Part shown: in pieces, positions 1-7,842 of the stretch
How the letters are laid out: every line of letters starts with the position of its first letter
Numbering within the stretch: position 1 is the stretch's first letter
NCBI GenBank assembly: GCA_029211065.1
Contig: JARGFK010000046.1
Span: forward strand, 1-33,879
DNA: 33,879 nt
Reading direction: 5' to 3'
Origin: Desulfobacterales bacterium
Lineage (GTDB): Bacteria > Desulfobacterota > Desulfobacteria > Desulfobacterales > JARGFK01
Program-made: the position numbers and the translations under genes
Notes under the pieces: generated by a model
The model's input: the letters and a program-made list of their open reading frames with translations, nothing else
What the model was told of the DNA's origin: nothing
Databases searched by the model: none

Positions 1-246
1 GCATGAAATTTCAGTGACGACCCGTCCCGCAAAGGAAACCCTGTTGCGGCCGTAGCCGGTTGCCACAACTGTGTCGACATCGGCAGTCTGCAGTCCTGCC
101 TCGCCAAGGACATCTGTAAAGACAGTTTCTGCGGCGGCCTGGGCCTGATAGCCGGTTGCCGTTATCTTTTCCGAAATTATTTTTCCGTCTCTGATAACCA
201 CCGCCTTGGTGGTAATGGACCCGACATCAATGCCGACGGTAATCAT
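1..246 (-). CDS. BadF/BadG/HgdC-family ATPase activator (partial, N-terminus only)
   Basis: This is the start of an ASKHA-fold ATPase that activates 2-hydroxyacyl-CoA dehydratases and class I benzoyl-CoA reductases by ATP-driven transfer of an electron from its own [4Fe-4S] cluster to the catalytic subunits. Translating the minus strand from the ATG at 244-246 gives MITVGIDVGSITTK, the phosphate-1 loop of the family, and then VATGYGRNRVSF, the conserved second motif (residues about 62-73). The window ends after about 82 of an expected 260 or so residues, so the cluster-binding cysteines are not visible. It lies 183 bases downstream of two dehydratase-like subunits on the same strand, which is the usual company for this protein. 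Family assignment is firm; which enzyme it activates is inferred from position. Confidence 0.88.
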   Translation of the reverse strand, partial: MITVGIDVGSITTKAVVIRDGKIISEKITATGYQAQAAAETVFTDVLGEAGLQTADVDTVVATGYGRNRVSFAGRVVTEISC

Positions 247-267
247 CTGATTCAACCTTCCTTTTAT

Positions 268-425
268 TCGCCTTTGCCTGAATACCCTGCTGCTTGCAGC
301 AGGGATGAAAGGCGAGGTGAACCGCGCCGAAACTCAACTGAGCGTAGGCGAGTTAAGGCTTCGGCGCAATTCCGCTTTGATACCCTGCAGCTTGTCGAAG
401 ATCCCGGTTTATCGGGGCTGCGGGG
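268..425. repeat. Hairpin-rich intergenic palindrome mosaic
   Basis: The spacer between the dehydratase subunit and the activator is packed with inverted repeats. An 8-bp stem pairs 285-292 with 297-304 (CCCTGCTG/CAGCAGGG, loop CTTG) and is enclosed by a second 8-bp stem, 268-275 with 308-315 (TCGCCTTT/AAAGGCGA). A separate nested hairpin pairs GCGCCGAA (324-331) with TTCGGCGC (360-367) and, inside it, ACTC (332-335) with GAGT (350-353). Further on lies GCTTGTCGAAG, then CCCGG and CGGGG around a short loop. No U-tract follows on either strand, so this looks like a REP-type mosaic and not a simple terminator. In the transcript it could affect the ratio of activator to enzyme. Confidence 0.6.
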
Positions 426-429
426 AGCT

Positions 430-1674
430 TCATTTTCGATTCTCCAGCACTTCCATAAAAGCGTCGATGCGGGTATCAACCTGGCTTTCAGCGAAGCTGC
501 GTTCATCCACCATGTCGGCCTCGATCAGTAAAACCGGCACGTCCCGCTCCCGCTGGATGATTTTTTTAATATCGTACTGGCCGAATGAATAGGGCTTGCA
601 GCTTCGGTTGGAATGCATGACCACCCCGTCGGCAGCGTACTTGTCGATCATGGCGATGACATCCCGGGCCATTTCATCCACACCGATATTCAGATAGATG
701 CGGGAGTAGGCTTCGGCCATGGTTCCTAAAAAGTCGGCTTCGTCAAGATATTTCATCGTGCCGCACCAGGCCGACGTGTAGGTGTCGGCCACCAGGCAGG
801 CTTCATGGGCGGCGAATTTTTCCGACAGCCAGCGGGTGCGGTACCAGATCGGCAGGTTATCCCATAATAATCGGTAGGTTTCTTTGGGGACTGCGCTGAT
901 ACGGTTTTCAATTCTTGTTTTCATTTCCGCCAGCAGCGCCGTGTAGTAATCCACAACCGTCTGGGTGCCCCGCAGGGTGACGATCAGGGCCAGATGAAAA
1001 AAAGCGTCAAAGGCGCTCATGGGCGCAGGTTTGTGCATGGTGGTGTCCAGAACCGCCTGCCACAGGCGCTGTCCTTCCAGGGACAGGCGGCCGACCTGAT
1101 GCATGCGGTCGACGTCCATTTTACTGGCGCAGACGCCTTCAAGAAATTCGATGTACTCATCCACCTGGCGGCGCACATAGCGCCGAGCTTCGGCTGAAAA
1201 TTCCGTATGACAGAACGGCGTGTCAAAAATAAAAAGCGGCACTCCGAAATGACGGGCCTGTACCTGGTACCATTTTAAGACCGTTCCGCAGATATTATTG
1301 CAGCACACCAGCATGTCCGGTTTGGGCAGTCCGCCGATGGGGCCTCCGTTAATGGGCGCACAGGCGATATCGGCCCGGGCATAAGAACACAGATCTCTGG
1401 CGTATCCCATGGATTCGGCTTTTTCACACAAGTCCGATCCCATTTTAGACGCGCCGATCATGGCGCCGTGGTTTTCAGGGTAGACAGGGATGACATCCAT
1501 GGCAATCAGTGGCTCAACCGGTCCGCCGCTGGTGATCCAGGCGACTTTTTTGCCGGTCTGTTCGGCTGTTTTGGCCTCGATATAATAGCCTGTCATGATT
1601 TCTTTCATCTTGCCGACGGATTTGATTTTTCGTTTTTCCTTTTCAGGATCAGCAGGCTTGGGTTCATTGCTCAT
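430..1674 (-). CDS. 2-hydroxyacyl-CoA dehydratase / benzoyl-CoA reductase-like subunit (larger subunit)
   Basis: A 414-residue member of the HgdA/HgdB-BcrB/BcrC family of iron-sulfur proteins, which bind a [4Fe-4S] cluster and, after activation by a BadF-type ATPase, carry out ketyl-radical dehydration or aromatic-ring reduction of CoA thioesters. Visible family marks are DLCSYAR (residues 94-100), a Cys-rich run LVCCNNICG (122-130), TPFCHTEF (152-159), and near the end SNRSCKPYS followed by EADMVDERSF. The start at 1674 is chosen because GGGGGAAG lies just upstream; an in-frame ATG 18 bases earlier lacks such a site. It follows the partner subunit by 27 bases, so the two are very likely co-transcribed and form a heterodimer. 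The substrate cannot be read from the sequence: hydroxyacyl-CoA and aryl-CoA are both possible. Confidence 0.85.
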   Translation of the reverse strand: MSNEPKPADPEKEKRKIKSVGKMKEIMTGYYIEAKTAEQTGKKVAWITSGGPVEPLIAMDVIPVYPENHGAMIGASKMGSDLCEKAESMGYARDLCSYARADIACAPINGGPIGGLPKPDMLVCCNNICGTVLKWYQVQARHFGVPLFIFDTPFCHTEFSAEARRYVRRQVDEYIEFLEGVCASKMDVDRMHQVGRLSLEGQRLWQAVLDTTMHKPAPMSAFDAFFHLALIVTLRGTQTVVDYYTALLAEMKTRIENRISAVPKETYRLLWDNLPIWYRTRWLSEKFAAHEACLVADTYTSAWCGTMKYLDEADFLGTMAEAYSRIYLNIGVDEMARDVIAMIDKYAADGVVMHSNRSCKPYSFGQYDIKKIIQRERDVPVLLIEADMVDERSFAESQVDTRIDAFMEVLENRK

Positions 1675-1701
1675 GGTCTTCCCCCATTTCATTATTTTAG
1701 A

Positions 1702-2820
1702 CTATAATGTTTCCAAAAATGCCTGGCATCTTGTTTTCAACTGCTCCTCGGAAGGCAGTGGCGCTTCAATTTCAAGCAGCATGCTTGCAATTCCCTCCTT
1801 AACCAGCAGCTCCTTAACATAGGGATAATCAAAGGCATGGGGGTCGCAGAATTTTAAAAATAGAAAAATGACCCCGTCCGCCTTATTGTTTTTCGCGATG
1901 TTCACAAGGGCTTCGCCCCGTCGAAACAGGTCGGTGTGCTTTGCCGGGCATTCTATTTTATCCATATAGCGCTCGGCGATGGATTCGATGATATCGCCGT
2001 GCGGAGCGATGGAGCCCTCAAAATAGCGGGCGCCGCTGCAACTGTCGTCCCAAACGATCGCGGCGCCGCAGTCTTCAATGAGGGAATGAACAGACGGTAT
2101 GTTGCACATGCCGCCGCTGAGGACCAGCCGTTTCAGGGACTGAGACGGTTGGGGCTTTATTGCGCTTAAATCCCTGAGGATGGCCGATAGTTTTTCTGAA
2201 AAAACCTCACGGTCCATGATCATGGATGCTTTTACGAGCGCCTGGAGGTCGTTGCTGCTGATCAGCGAGGGATTTTCGCGCCGGAGATCAAACATCTGTT
2301 TCATATCGCTGCGCATCCGGTTGTATAGACCGGCAGCCCTTTGAAGATCGTCGGTTGTGATGGTGCAGTCCAGATGGCCGGACAGTTCATTTTTAAATTT
2401 TTTAAAGACGCTTTTCAGGTATTCCCTGGCGCTGGCGGTATCGAGCTTCACCGGCAGCCCGATATCCGAGTGAAATCCAAAGGTTAAATTGATACGCCAG
2501 ATATCGGAAAGCCGCTGGATCGTGTCACAAGTATGCGGAAAGACCGTTCCGTCTAAAAACGCCAGCTTGCCTGAAAGGGCGTCGGCCAAGGCGCTGCGGA
2601 CGAAACTGCAACTGTAGGCCTGCAAATGTTCATCCGAACGGGAAATGGCTTCGCCCGACCCGAAAATACGAAAGGGCAGGGCGCCGGCCGCATGGATGAT
2701 TTCCTCGGGGGTATAGGAGCAGAAGTGTCCGACGATCTTACGGCGATTCGCTTCTTTCCAGTTGCGGGCATAGTCGAACGGGTCAGTGACGATGTCATGA
2801 AACAGTTGAAATTCCGTCAT
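1702..2820 (-). CDS. 2-hydroxyacyl-CoA dehydratase / benzoyl-CoA reductase-like subunit (smaller subunit)
   Basis: A 372-residue partner of the next gene and of the same fold. The N-terminal motif HFCSYTPEEIIHAAG (residues 32-46) is diagnostic for the HgdB/BcrC side of the family. Candidate cluster ligands are Cys34, Cys71 (YSCSFVRSA) and Cys98 (FPHTCDTIQ). The C-terminal half has DDSCSGARYFEG and KFCDPHAFDYPYVK, the pattern seen in benzoyl-CoA reductase and hydroxyglutaryl-CoA dehydratase subunits. The start at 2820 is preceded by GGGAG at good spacing; the longer reading to 2892 has a non-homologous N-terminus. It is the first gene of the visible minus-strand operon and diverges from the dynamin-like gene. 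Because complete-oxidising Desulfobacterota often use the unrelated class II BamB enzyme for benzoyl-CoA, a dehydratase role is at least as likely as ring reduction. Confidence 0.86.
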   Translation of the reverse strand: MTEFQLFHDIVTDPFDYARNWKEANRRKIVGHFCSYTPEEIIHAAGALPFRIFGSGEAISRSDEHLQAYSCSFVRSALADALSGKLAFLDGTVFPHTCDTIQRLSDIWRINLTFGFHSDIGLPVKLDTASAREYLKSVFKKFKNELSGHLDCTITTDDLQRAAGLYNRMRSDMKQMFDLRRENPSLISSNDLQALVKASMIMDREVFSEKLSAILRDLSAIKPQPSQSLKRLVLSGGMCNIPSVHSLIEDCGAAIVWDDSCSGARYFEGSIAPHGDIIESIAERYMDKIECPAKHTDLFRRGEALVNIAKNNKADGVIFLFLKFCDPHAFDYPYVKELLVKEGIASMLLEIEAPLPSEEQLKTRCQAFLETL

Positions 2821-2990
2821 ATGGAGTGACTCCCTTGCAGATGTTTCACACCGCGGCAGTTTTCTCATTGATATCGGCAACAACGGCAGCAATTGATTTT
2901 ATAAATGATGGTTTATTCCATCTGCTGCAAAAAATCAACCGCATCAAGAGATATGGGCCGCGTGTTGTTTTCTTCCGGCCTTTTTCGCTC

Positions 2991-3019
2991 TTGACACCGT
3001 ATGACGCATTTTCTAAACT
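2991..3019 (+). promoter_or_regulatory. Sigma70-type promoter of the dynamin-like gene
   Basis: A perfect -35 box TTGACA (2991-2996) is followed after exactly 17 bases by TAAACT (3014-3019, 4 of 6 matches to TATAAT). Transcription would begin near 3026 and give a leader of about 55 bases that ends in a GGGGTGA ribosome site before the ATG at 3081. Confidence 0.6.
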
Positions 3020-3080
3020 CCCGGCAGGATAAACACAGGTAAAGGCTGTAATTTAATATGGACCGCATCGGGGTGAAATA

Positions 3081-4811
3081 ATGATCCTGGATAATAAAAA
3101 AGAAGCGCTTTTGAAAGATACCCGCAATGTGCTGGGCGACCTGCGGGAGACCCTGGGCCGTGCCAAGGCCGGGGAAGCTGACCGAACGGCGCTGACGGAT
3201 TCAATCTCCCAGTTGGATGAGCTTTTTCTGCTCGTGGTGGCCGGGGAGTTCAATTCGGGTAAAAGCGCGTTTGTCAATGCCCTCCTGGGTCAAAAAATTC
3301 AAGCCGAAGGGGTAACCCCCACCACCAGCAAGATCCACCTGTTGAAATATGGCGAAGTCCTTGACAGCCGTCCGGGGGAGCGGGGCGTATGGATTCAGAC
3401 AGCGCCGATTCCGCTGCTGCAGCATACGAATATCGTGGACACGCCCGGTACCAACGCCATTCAGCGGGAACATGAAATATTAACCACTGAATTCGTGCCC
3501 CGCAGCGACCTGGTCTTGTTTATTACATCGGCAGACCGCCCCTTTACCGAAAGCGAGCGGGCTTTTCTGGAAAAGATCAAGTCCTGGGGCAAGAAAATCG
3601 TTCTGATTATCAATAAGATAGATATCCTGACGCCCGAAGAGGCTGAAAAGGTTGCTGCTTTTGTAGAGGCTGCCGCCAACCGTCTGATCAATGAAATCCC
3701 TGTCATTTTTTCAGTGTCATCGCGAAAAGCCCTCCAGGCCAAAACAGGCGCCAAGGACATGAAGGTGCCGAGCGGGTTTGAGGCCCTGGAGGCATATATT
3801 CTCCAGACGCTGGAAGACGTCAACCGTTTTCGCCTCAAGCTGCTCAATCCGCTGGGGGTCGGTCAAAAGCTGGTAAGGCAGCAGATCGACGGCTGTCGCC
3901 AGGATCTGGAGGCCCTTTCCGAAGACATCATTATTCTGGATGATATCGACCGGCAAATGGCGGTCTACCGCGATGATATGCAGCGCAATTTCAAGGCCCG
4001 CCTGGGTGAAATCGATACGCTTTTGCTTGAGATGGAACGGCGCGGTAATGATTTTTTTGATGAGATGATCCGACTGGGCCGCATTGCCGACCTGATTCGC
4101 AGTGCCAAAATACAGCTTGCCTTTGAAAAAGAGGTTGTGGCGGATACCCCGCAAAAGATCGAGTCGCGTGTCAGTGAACTGATTGACTGGCTGGTGGAGC
4201 AGGACTTGCGCCAGTGGACATCCGTGGCCGAACATCTGGAACACAGACGGCAGCAGTATGCCGGCAGGGTTGTGGGACAGGCCGGCCCTAAAGAGGGAAC
4301 GCTGGCATATGATCGCAAGCGCCTGGTGGATTCCATCGGGCTCGCCACCCGTCAGACAGTCGCCGGTTACAGCAAAGAAAATGAGTCGGCCAAGCTGGCC
4401 GCATCGGCCCGGGAGGCGGTGGTAAATACCGGCCTGGTGGGGTTCGGGGGGGCCGGTATGGGGGCGGCCATTGCCGTGCTGGTGCACACAGCCTGGGCGG
4501 ATGTCACCGGCATATTGGCGGGTCTGGCGGCGGTGACGCTGGGACTCCTGATTTTACCGACACGCCGGCAGAAGGCCAAGAAACAGCTGTCGCAAAAGCT
4601 GGCGGATTTGATGGGGCAACTGATGACCGGTCTTACAGAGCAGTTCGAACATGAAATGCGCCGGGGTGTTCAGCGCATCGAGGACGGGGTGGCGCCTTAC
4701 AGCCGGTTTGTCCGTGCTGAAAAAGAAAATATCACCCATCGGCAGGATCAGTTTAAAGCACTGGAAAGCCGGATCGGCGGACTGCAGAACCAGTTAAAGG
4801 AAATAAAATAG
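3081..4811 (+). CDS. Dynamin-family (bacterial dynamin-like) GTPase
   Basis: A 576-residue large GTPase expected to bind or remodel membranes. The G domain is complete: G1 GEFNSGKS (55-62), G2 threonines in TPTTSK (79-84), G3 DTPG (120-123) and G4 NKID (178-181). A long helical stalk-like region follows. Next comes a strongly hydrophobic, glycine-rich stretch at about residues 450-500 that could form one or two membrane segments, and then a C-terminal helical tail rich in Lys, Gln and Glu. GGGGTGA precedes the ATG and a near-consensus promoter lies upstream, so it is probably a single-gene unit, convergent with hsdM. The family is firm. The cellular role (membrane fusion, envelope stress, or defence) is not decided by the sequence. 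It adjoins a restriction-modification remnant, but this alone does not show a defence role. Confidence 0.86.
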   Translation: MILDNKKEALLKDTRNVLGDLRETLGRAKAGEADRTALTDSISQLDELFLLVVAGEFNSGKSAFVNALLGQKIQAEGVTPTTSKIHLLKYGEVLDSRPGERGVWIQTAPIPLLQHTNIVDTPGTNAIQREHEILTTEFVPRSDLVLFITSADRPFTESERAFLEKIKSWGKKIVLIINKIDILTPEEAEKVAAFVEAAANRLINEIPVIFSVSSRKALQAKTGAKDMKVPSGFEALEAYILQTLEDVNRFRLKLLNPLGVGQKLVRQQIDGCRQDLEALSEDIIILDDIDRQMAVYRDDMQRNFKARLGEIDTLLLEMERRGNDFFDEMIRLGRIADLIRSAKIQLAFEKEVVADTPQKIESRVSELIDWLVEQDLRQWTSVAEHLEHRRQQYAGRVVGQAGPKEGTLAYDRKRLVDSIGLATRQTVAGYSKENESAKLAASAREAVVNTGLVGFGGAGMGAAIAVLVHTAWADVTGILAGLAAVTLGLLILPTRRQKAKKQLSQKLADLMGQLMTGLTEQFEHEMRRGVQRIEDGVAPYSRFVRAEKENITHRQDQFKALESRIGGLQNQLKEIK

Positions 4812-4868
4812 TTATATCAACCGTTTTTTGCTGGCGGCATAAAAAGTCTGACCGACCCCAATTCCCCT

Positions 4869-6347
4869 TTATCGTCCATTGAGCGACTCCATGATTTGCT
4901 TGAAACTCTCAACACCGGCCTCAAGGTTTTCAATGATTTCTTCAGCCAGCACGTCCGGGTCGGGGAGGTTATCGAGATCGGCCAGGCTTTTGTCTCTGAT
5001 CCAGAAGATGTCCAGGCTGGTCTTGTCGCGGGCAATGATCTCATCATAGGAAAATTTGCGCCACCTGCCGTCGGGGTTGTCTTCCGCCCAGGTTTCGCTG
5101 CGCGTGTGCCTGTTTTGCGGGTTGTAGCAGGCGATGAAATCCTTCAGTTCGTCATAGGTCATCTGGTTTTTCTTTTTGGTAAAATGAATGTTTGTCCTGA
5201 AGTCATAAAACCAGATCTCCTTGGTCCAGGGGTGCTTGGCGGCAGGTTTGTTTTCGAAAAAGATCACATTGGCCTTGACCCCCTGGGCGTAAAATATGCC
5301 GGTGGGCAGCCTGAGAATGGTGTGAAGATCGGTATTTTGAAGAAGCTTTTGTCGAACCGTTTCACCGGCGCCCCCTTCAAACAGCACATTGTCCGGAACG
5401 ACCACGGCCGCTTGCCCGGTGGTTTTGAGCATGGTGCGGACATGCTGGACAAAATTGAGCTGCTTGTTGGAAGTGGTGGCCCAGAAATCCTGCCGGTTGT
5501 ATCGCAGATCCTCCTTTTCCTGTTTGCCCTCGCCGTTGGTGATCGTGATGCTGCTTTTCTTGCCGAAGGGTGGATTGGTCAGGACATAGTCGTACCGGTC
5601 GCCGGTATCGGCTATCAGGGAATCATTGGGTGAAATGGCGGATTCACCGGTAATTTCGCCGATATTGTGCAGAAACATGTTCATCAAGGCCAGGCGGCGG
5701 GCATTGGCCACGATTTCGTTGCCGTAAAAGGTTTGATTCTTCAAAAAGAATTTCTGGCCCTTGTCCAGGTTGGAATGACTGATTAAAAAGTCATAGGCCG
5801 CCAGGAAAAAACCGCCGGTGCCGCAGGCCGGATCGGCAATGGTTTTACTGGGTTCGGGCCGGATGCATTCCACCATGGCCCGGATCAGCGCTCGCGGCGT
5901 AAAATACTGACCGGCGCCGCTTTTCACGTCTTCGGCGTTTTTTTCAAGCAGGCCCTCGTAGATATCCCCCTTGACGTCCGCGCCCATCATGACCCAGTTT
6001 TCCGCATCGATCATGTGGATGATCTTAAAAAGCTTGGCCGGGTCCTGGATCTGGTTCTGGGATTTAACGAAAATCTGGCCGATCATCCCTTTCTGCTGTC
6101 CCAGCGCCCTGAGCAGCTTGATGTAATGGGATTCAAGATCCGCTCCCTTTCTGTTTTTCAGACTGTCCCACGTATATTCAGACGGAATGCCGACGTCCTT
6201 TTTATAAATTTTACCGTATTCATCGGCCATCTTGAGAAACAGCAGGTAGGTGAGCTGCTCCAGGTAATCGCCGTAACTGACGCCGTCATCCCGCAGGGTA
6301 TGGCAGAAACTCCAGACTTTTGAAACAATGCTTGCAGTGTCGTTCAT
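4869..6347 (-). CDS. hsdM: Type I restriction-modification DNA methyltransferase subunit M
   Basis: A 492-residue N6-adenine methyltransferase subunit. The N-terminal HsdM helical domain (residues 1-140, with YGDYLEQLTYLLFLKMADE) precedes the catalytic domain. That domain carries the SAM-binding motif DPACGTGGF at about 172-180 and the catalytic NPPF at about 257-260. The reading frame is intact to a normal C-terminus, with no frameshift or internal stop. HsdM normally methylates only with a specificity subunit HsdS, and none is visible in the window: the gene ends 58 bases from the convergent dynamin-like gene. Upstream lies a pseudogene fragment whose stop codon sits one base before this ATG, and then an hsdR fragment. 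It may work with an HsdS encoded elsewhere or be silent. Confidence 0.93.
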   Translation of the reverse strand: MNDTASIVSKVWSFCHTLRDDGVSYGDYLEQLTYLLFLKMADEYGKIYKKDVGIPSEYTWDSLKNRKGADLESHYIKLLRALGQQKGMIGQIFVKSQNQIQDPAKLFKIIHMIDAENWVMMGADVKGDIYEGLLEKNAEDVKSGAGQYFTPRALIRAMVECIRPEPSKTIADPACGTGGFFLAAYDFLISHSNLDKGQKFFLKNQTFYGNEIVANARRLALMNMFLHNIGEITGESAISPNDSLIADTGDRYDYVLTNPPFGKKSSITITNGEGKQEKEDLRYNRQDFWATTSNKQLNFVQHVRTMLKTTGQAAVVVPDNVLFEGGAGETVRQKLLQNTDLHTILRLPTGIFYAQGVKANVIFFENKPAAKHPWTKEIWFYDFRTNIHFTKKKNQMTYDELKDFIACYNPQNRHTRSETWAEDNPDGRWRKFSYDEIIARDKTSLDIFWIRDKSLADLDNLPDPDVLAEEIIENLEAGVESFKQIMESLNGR

Positions 6348-6348
6348 T

Positions 6349-6720
6349 TTATTTTTTCTCTTTGACTGAATAGTACTTCTGGTTCGGGCTTGAGGGTTTA
6401 TCCGGAATAGTTGGTTTAAGAACGTTTTCTTCCAGTAAAGGTCGAAGTATAAATTTCCTAAAATATTTATTATCAGTTATTTTTATATGGGCCTGTATTT
6501 CCTTGCTGCTTCGTGGTGTTTGACAAAATTTACGTATTTGCACCACCCTTTCAGCTTGGGGGGTAGCTTGGGGGGTAACTTGCACGGTATCTTGTGCGGT
6601 GACTTGCGCGGTAGCTTCCGAGGCAAGCGGAACGATGCACTTGAAAATATCTTCCTCGATCAGTTTAGGGTCTTTACCCCCGGTGTAATGGCGGCAGTAC
6701 TTGAAAAGCTTTCTTATAAT
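6349..6720 (-). pseudogene. C-terminal fragment of a COG2865-like ATP-binding / winged-helix protein
   Basis: Only the tail of a larger protein remains. Read on the minus strand from about 6720, the frame gives IIRKLFKYCRHYTPGGKDP, then LIEEDIFKCIVPL. A Gln/Thr/Val-rich linker with short repeats (QVT, VTPQATPQ) follows, and then a winged-helix-like end (TPRSSKEIQAHIK, KYFRKFILRPLL, TIPDKPSSPNQKYY). I recognise this order as the C-terminal end of AlbA_2/COG2865-type ATP-binding regulators, which are often found inside type I R-M loci. The N-terminal AlbA_2 and ATPase parts are missing; at that point the DNA switches to hsdR sequence in another frame. A GTG at 6585 could start a 78-residue peptide, but I regard the whole as a deletion remnant. 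Assignment is from memory of the family pattern. Confidence 0.65.
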
Positions 6721-7118
6721 GTTTTGGGGTGGTGAAATGAAAAGACCGGCCTTGCGCGGGGTTTGGGGTCCCGCAGATCGGTATAACGTGTCAATATGCC
6801 GGTGCTTTCATAAACAAAGGGTAGGGACCGGTTGTCTGCAAACCATTTCAATTTGCTCTGGGCATAAAACTCAGCCTGCTGTTCATTAACGCTCAGGCGG
6901 TGGCCTTCCGCTTCTTTTTTGGCTTCAATCACACCGATGGGTTCACGATCCACAAACAGGACGTAATCGGCGGGACCTGCATCGGTCTGATATTCCCGAA
7001 CCGCTAACCCCGGACCGAGGCTCCAGTTGATTGCATTCTTGTCAACGACTGCCCAGCCCGACCGTTCAAGCATTTTGTCGATGTTGTCTCTTGCTTTTTG
7101 TTCGGGGGTTCTGTTCAT
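6714..7118 (-). pseudogene. hsdR: Truncated type I restriction enzyme subunit R (N-terminal nuclease part)
   Basis: A 134-codon frame matching the start of HsdR, the restriction and translocation subunit of type I systems (normally about 800-1,000 residues). It begins with TPEQKARDNIDKML. It keeps the PD-(D/E)xK nuclease core, with Asp51 in GPADYVLFVD and Glu65/Lys67 in GVIEAKKE, then LPFVYESTG and DPKPRARPVFSFH. It stops at TTA-TAA just after HHPKTL, where intact HsdR proteins continue into the DEAD-type helicase motor. The sequence then continues as the C-terminal scrap of a different protein in another frame, which points to a deletion that removed the HsdR motor. Without the motor, restriction in the usual manner is not expected. 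Whether the fragment is translated is unknown. Confidence 0.82.
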
Positions 7119-7319
7119 GTCAGGACATGTTCATATGCATTTTATGGGGCTGTAAAATGAGTCGAAAACCGGACATTATATTTCTTTTACGGTTTGAATC
7201 GATAAAGTTATCTTCCATACAAACCGAGTGCCTGGCAGGTCGTCATTCAATTGTTTGTGGTCGTTTTGATTTATCAATCGGTCAAGGAAACGGGCCTGAA
7301 CTGAAAACAGATGAAGAAA

Positions 7320-7640
7320 TCACTTTTTATGAAAATCAATTATTTTAGCGTGTCCATTTCCATTCCTTGTTACCGCTTTGATTTTGCCAAGCAAATGAGG
7401 TGAAACATTCCATTTTTGCCTTGATTCGGTAATTACAGTAACCGTTTTTTTGTTGAATTTAACCAACGTGCCGGATTGTTTGCCTCGGCCGGGGAGTTCA
7501 AAACAAACTTGATCGCCGGGACTGAATTGCATCATTTCTTTATGGGCATGCATCGCATCTAAGAACTTAAGCCTTTCAATTATCTTGAGATTCAATTCGA
7601 CAAGCTCATCATAACTCAAGGAGTCGATTTCGATTTTCAT
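7320..7640 (-). CDS. Small conserved hypothetical protein (106 aa)
   Basis: I do not recognise a named family. The protein begins with a Leu/Glu-rich helical segment (SLSYDELVELNLKIIERLKFL, about 7-27 split by no obvious break). A compact beta-rich part follows with FSPGDQVCFELPGRGKQ and GTLVKFNKKTVTVITE, which reads like a KOW/SH3-like barrel of the kind found in nucleic-acid-binding proteins. It ends in a basic tail with KWNVSPHLLGKIKAV. The start at 7640 has a weak GAG-type ribosome site. It stands alone on the minus strand between the R-M remnant and dapB, with gaps of about 200 bases on both sides. Coding character is good (balanced composition, clear secondary structure); function is unknown, and the barrel reading is my inference. 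Confidence 0.6.
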   Translation of the reverse strand: MKIEIDSLSYDELVELNLKIIERLKFLDAMHAHKEMMQFSPGDQVCFELPGRGKQSGTLVKFNKKTVTVITESRQKWNVSPHLLGKIKAVTRNGNGHAKIIDFHKK

Positions 7641-7842
7641 ATTTCACATCTCGCTAAAGTCATGCATAATATGTAATTTTAGAGTTTTCCGGATATCTGC
7701 AATAACCAGAAAGATCCTTGACCGGGCAATTTGTTCGTTTCAATATTTTTAATCTAAAAGAATTGTGCTTGTATCTGTATATTACTGTTTACACAATATA
7801 TTTGATCTTGACAAGGGTTTCCTTTGCAGTAACCAAGACGAA

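Noticed and set aside
264-592. Several short open frames on both strands between and across the first two genes
   Set aside because: They cross a palindrome mosaic and the dehydratase gene end, and show no protein-like pattern.
2826-3032. 68-codon plus-strand frame in the divergent gap before the dynamin-like gene
   Set aside because: It runs through the TTGACA/TAAACT promoter, starts inside the other gene's leader, has no ribosome site, and its product shows no domain.
3717-4487. 256-codon open frame on the minus strand inside the dynamin-like GTPase gene
   Set aside because: It lies opposite a gene with clear GTPase motifs, has no family pattern or ribosome site, and is explained by GC-rich codon structure on the other strand.
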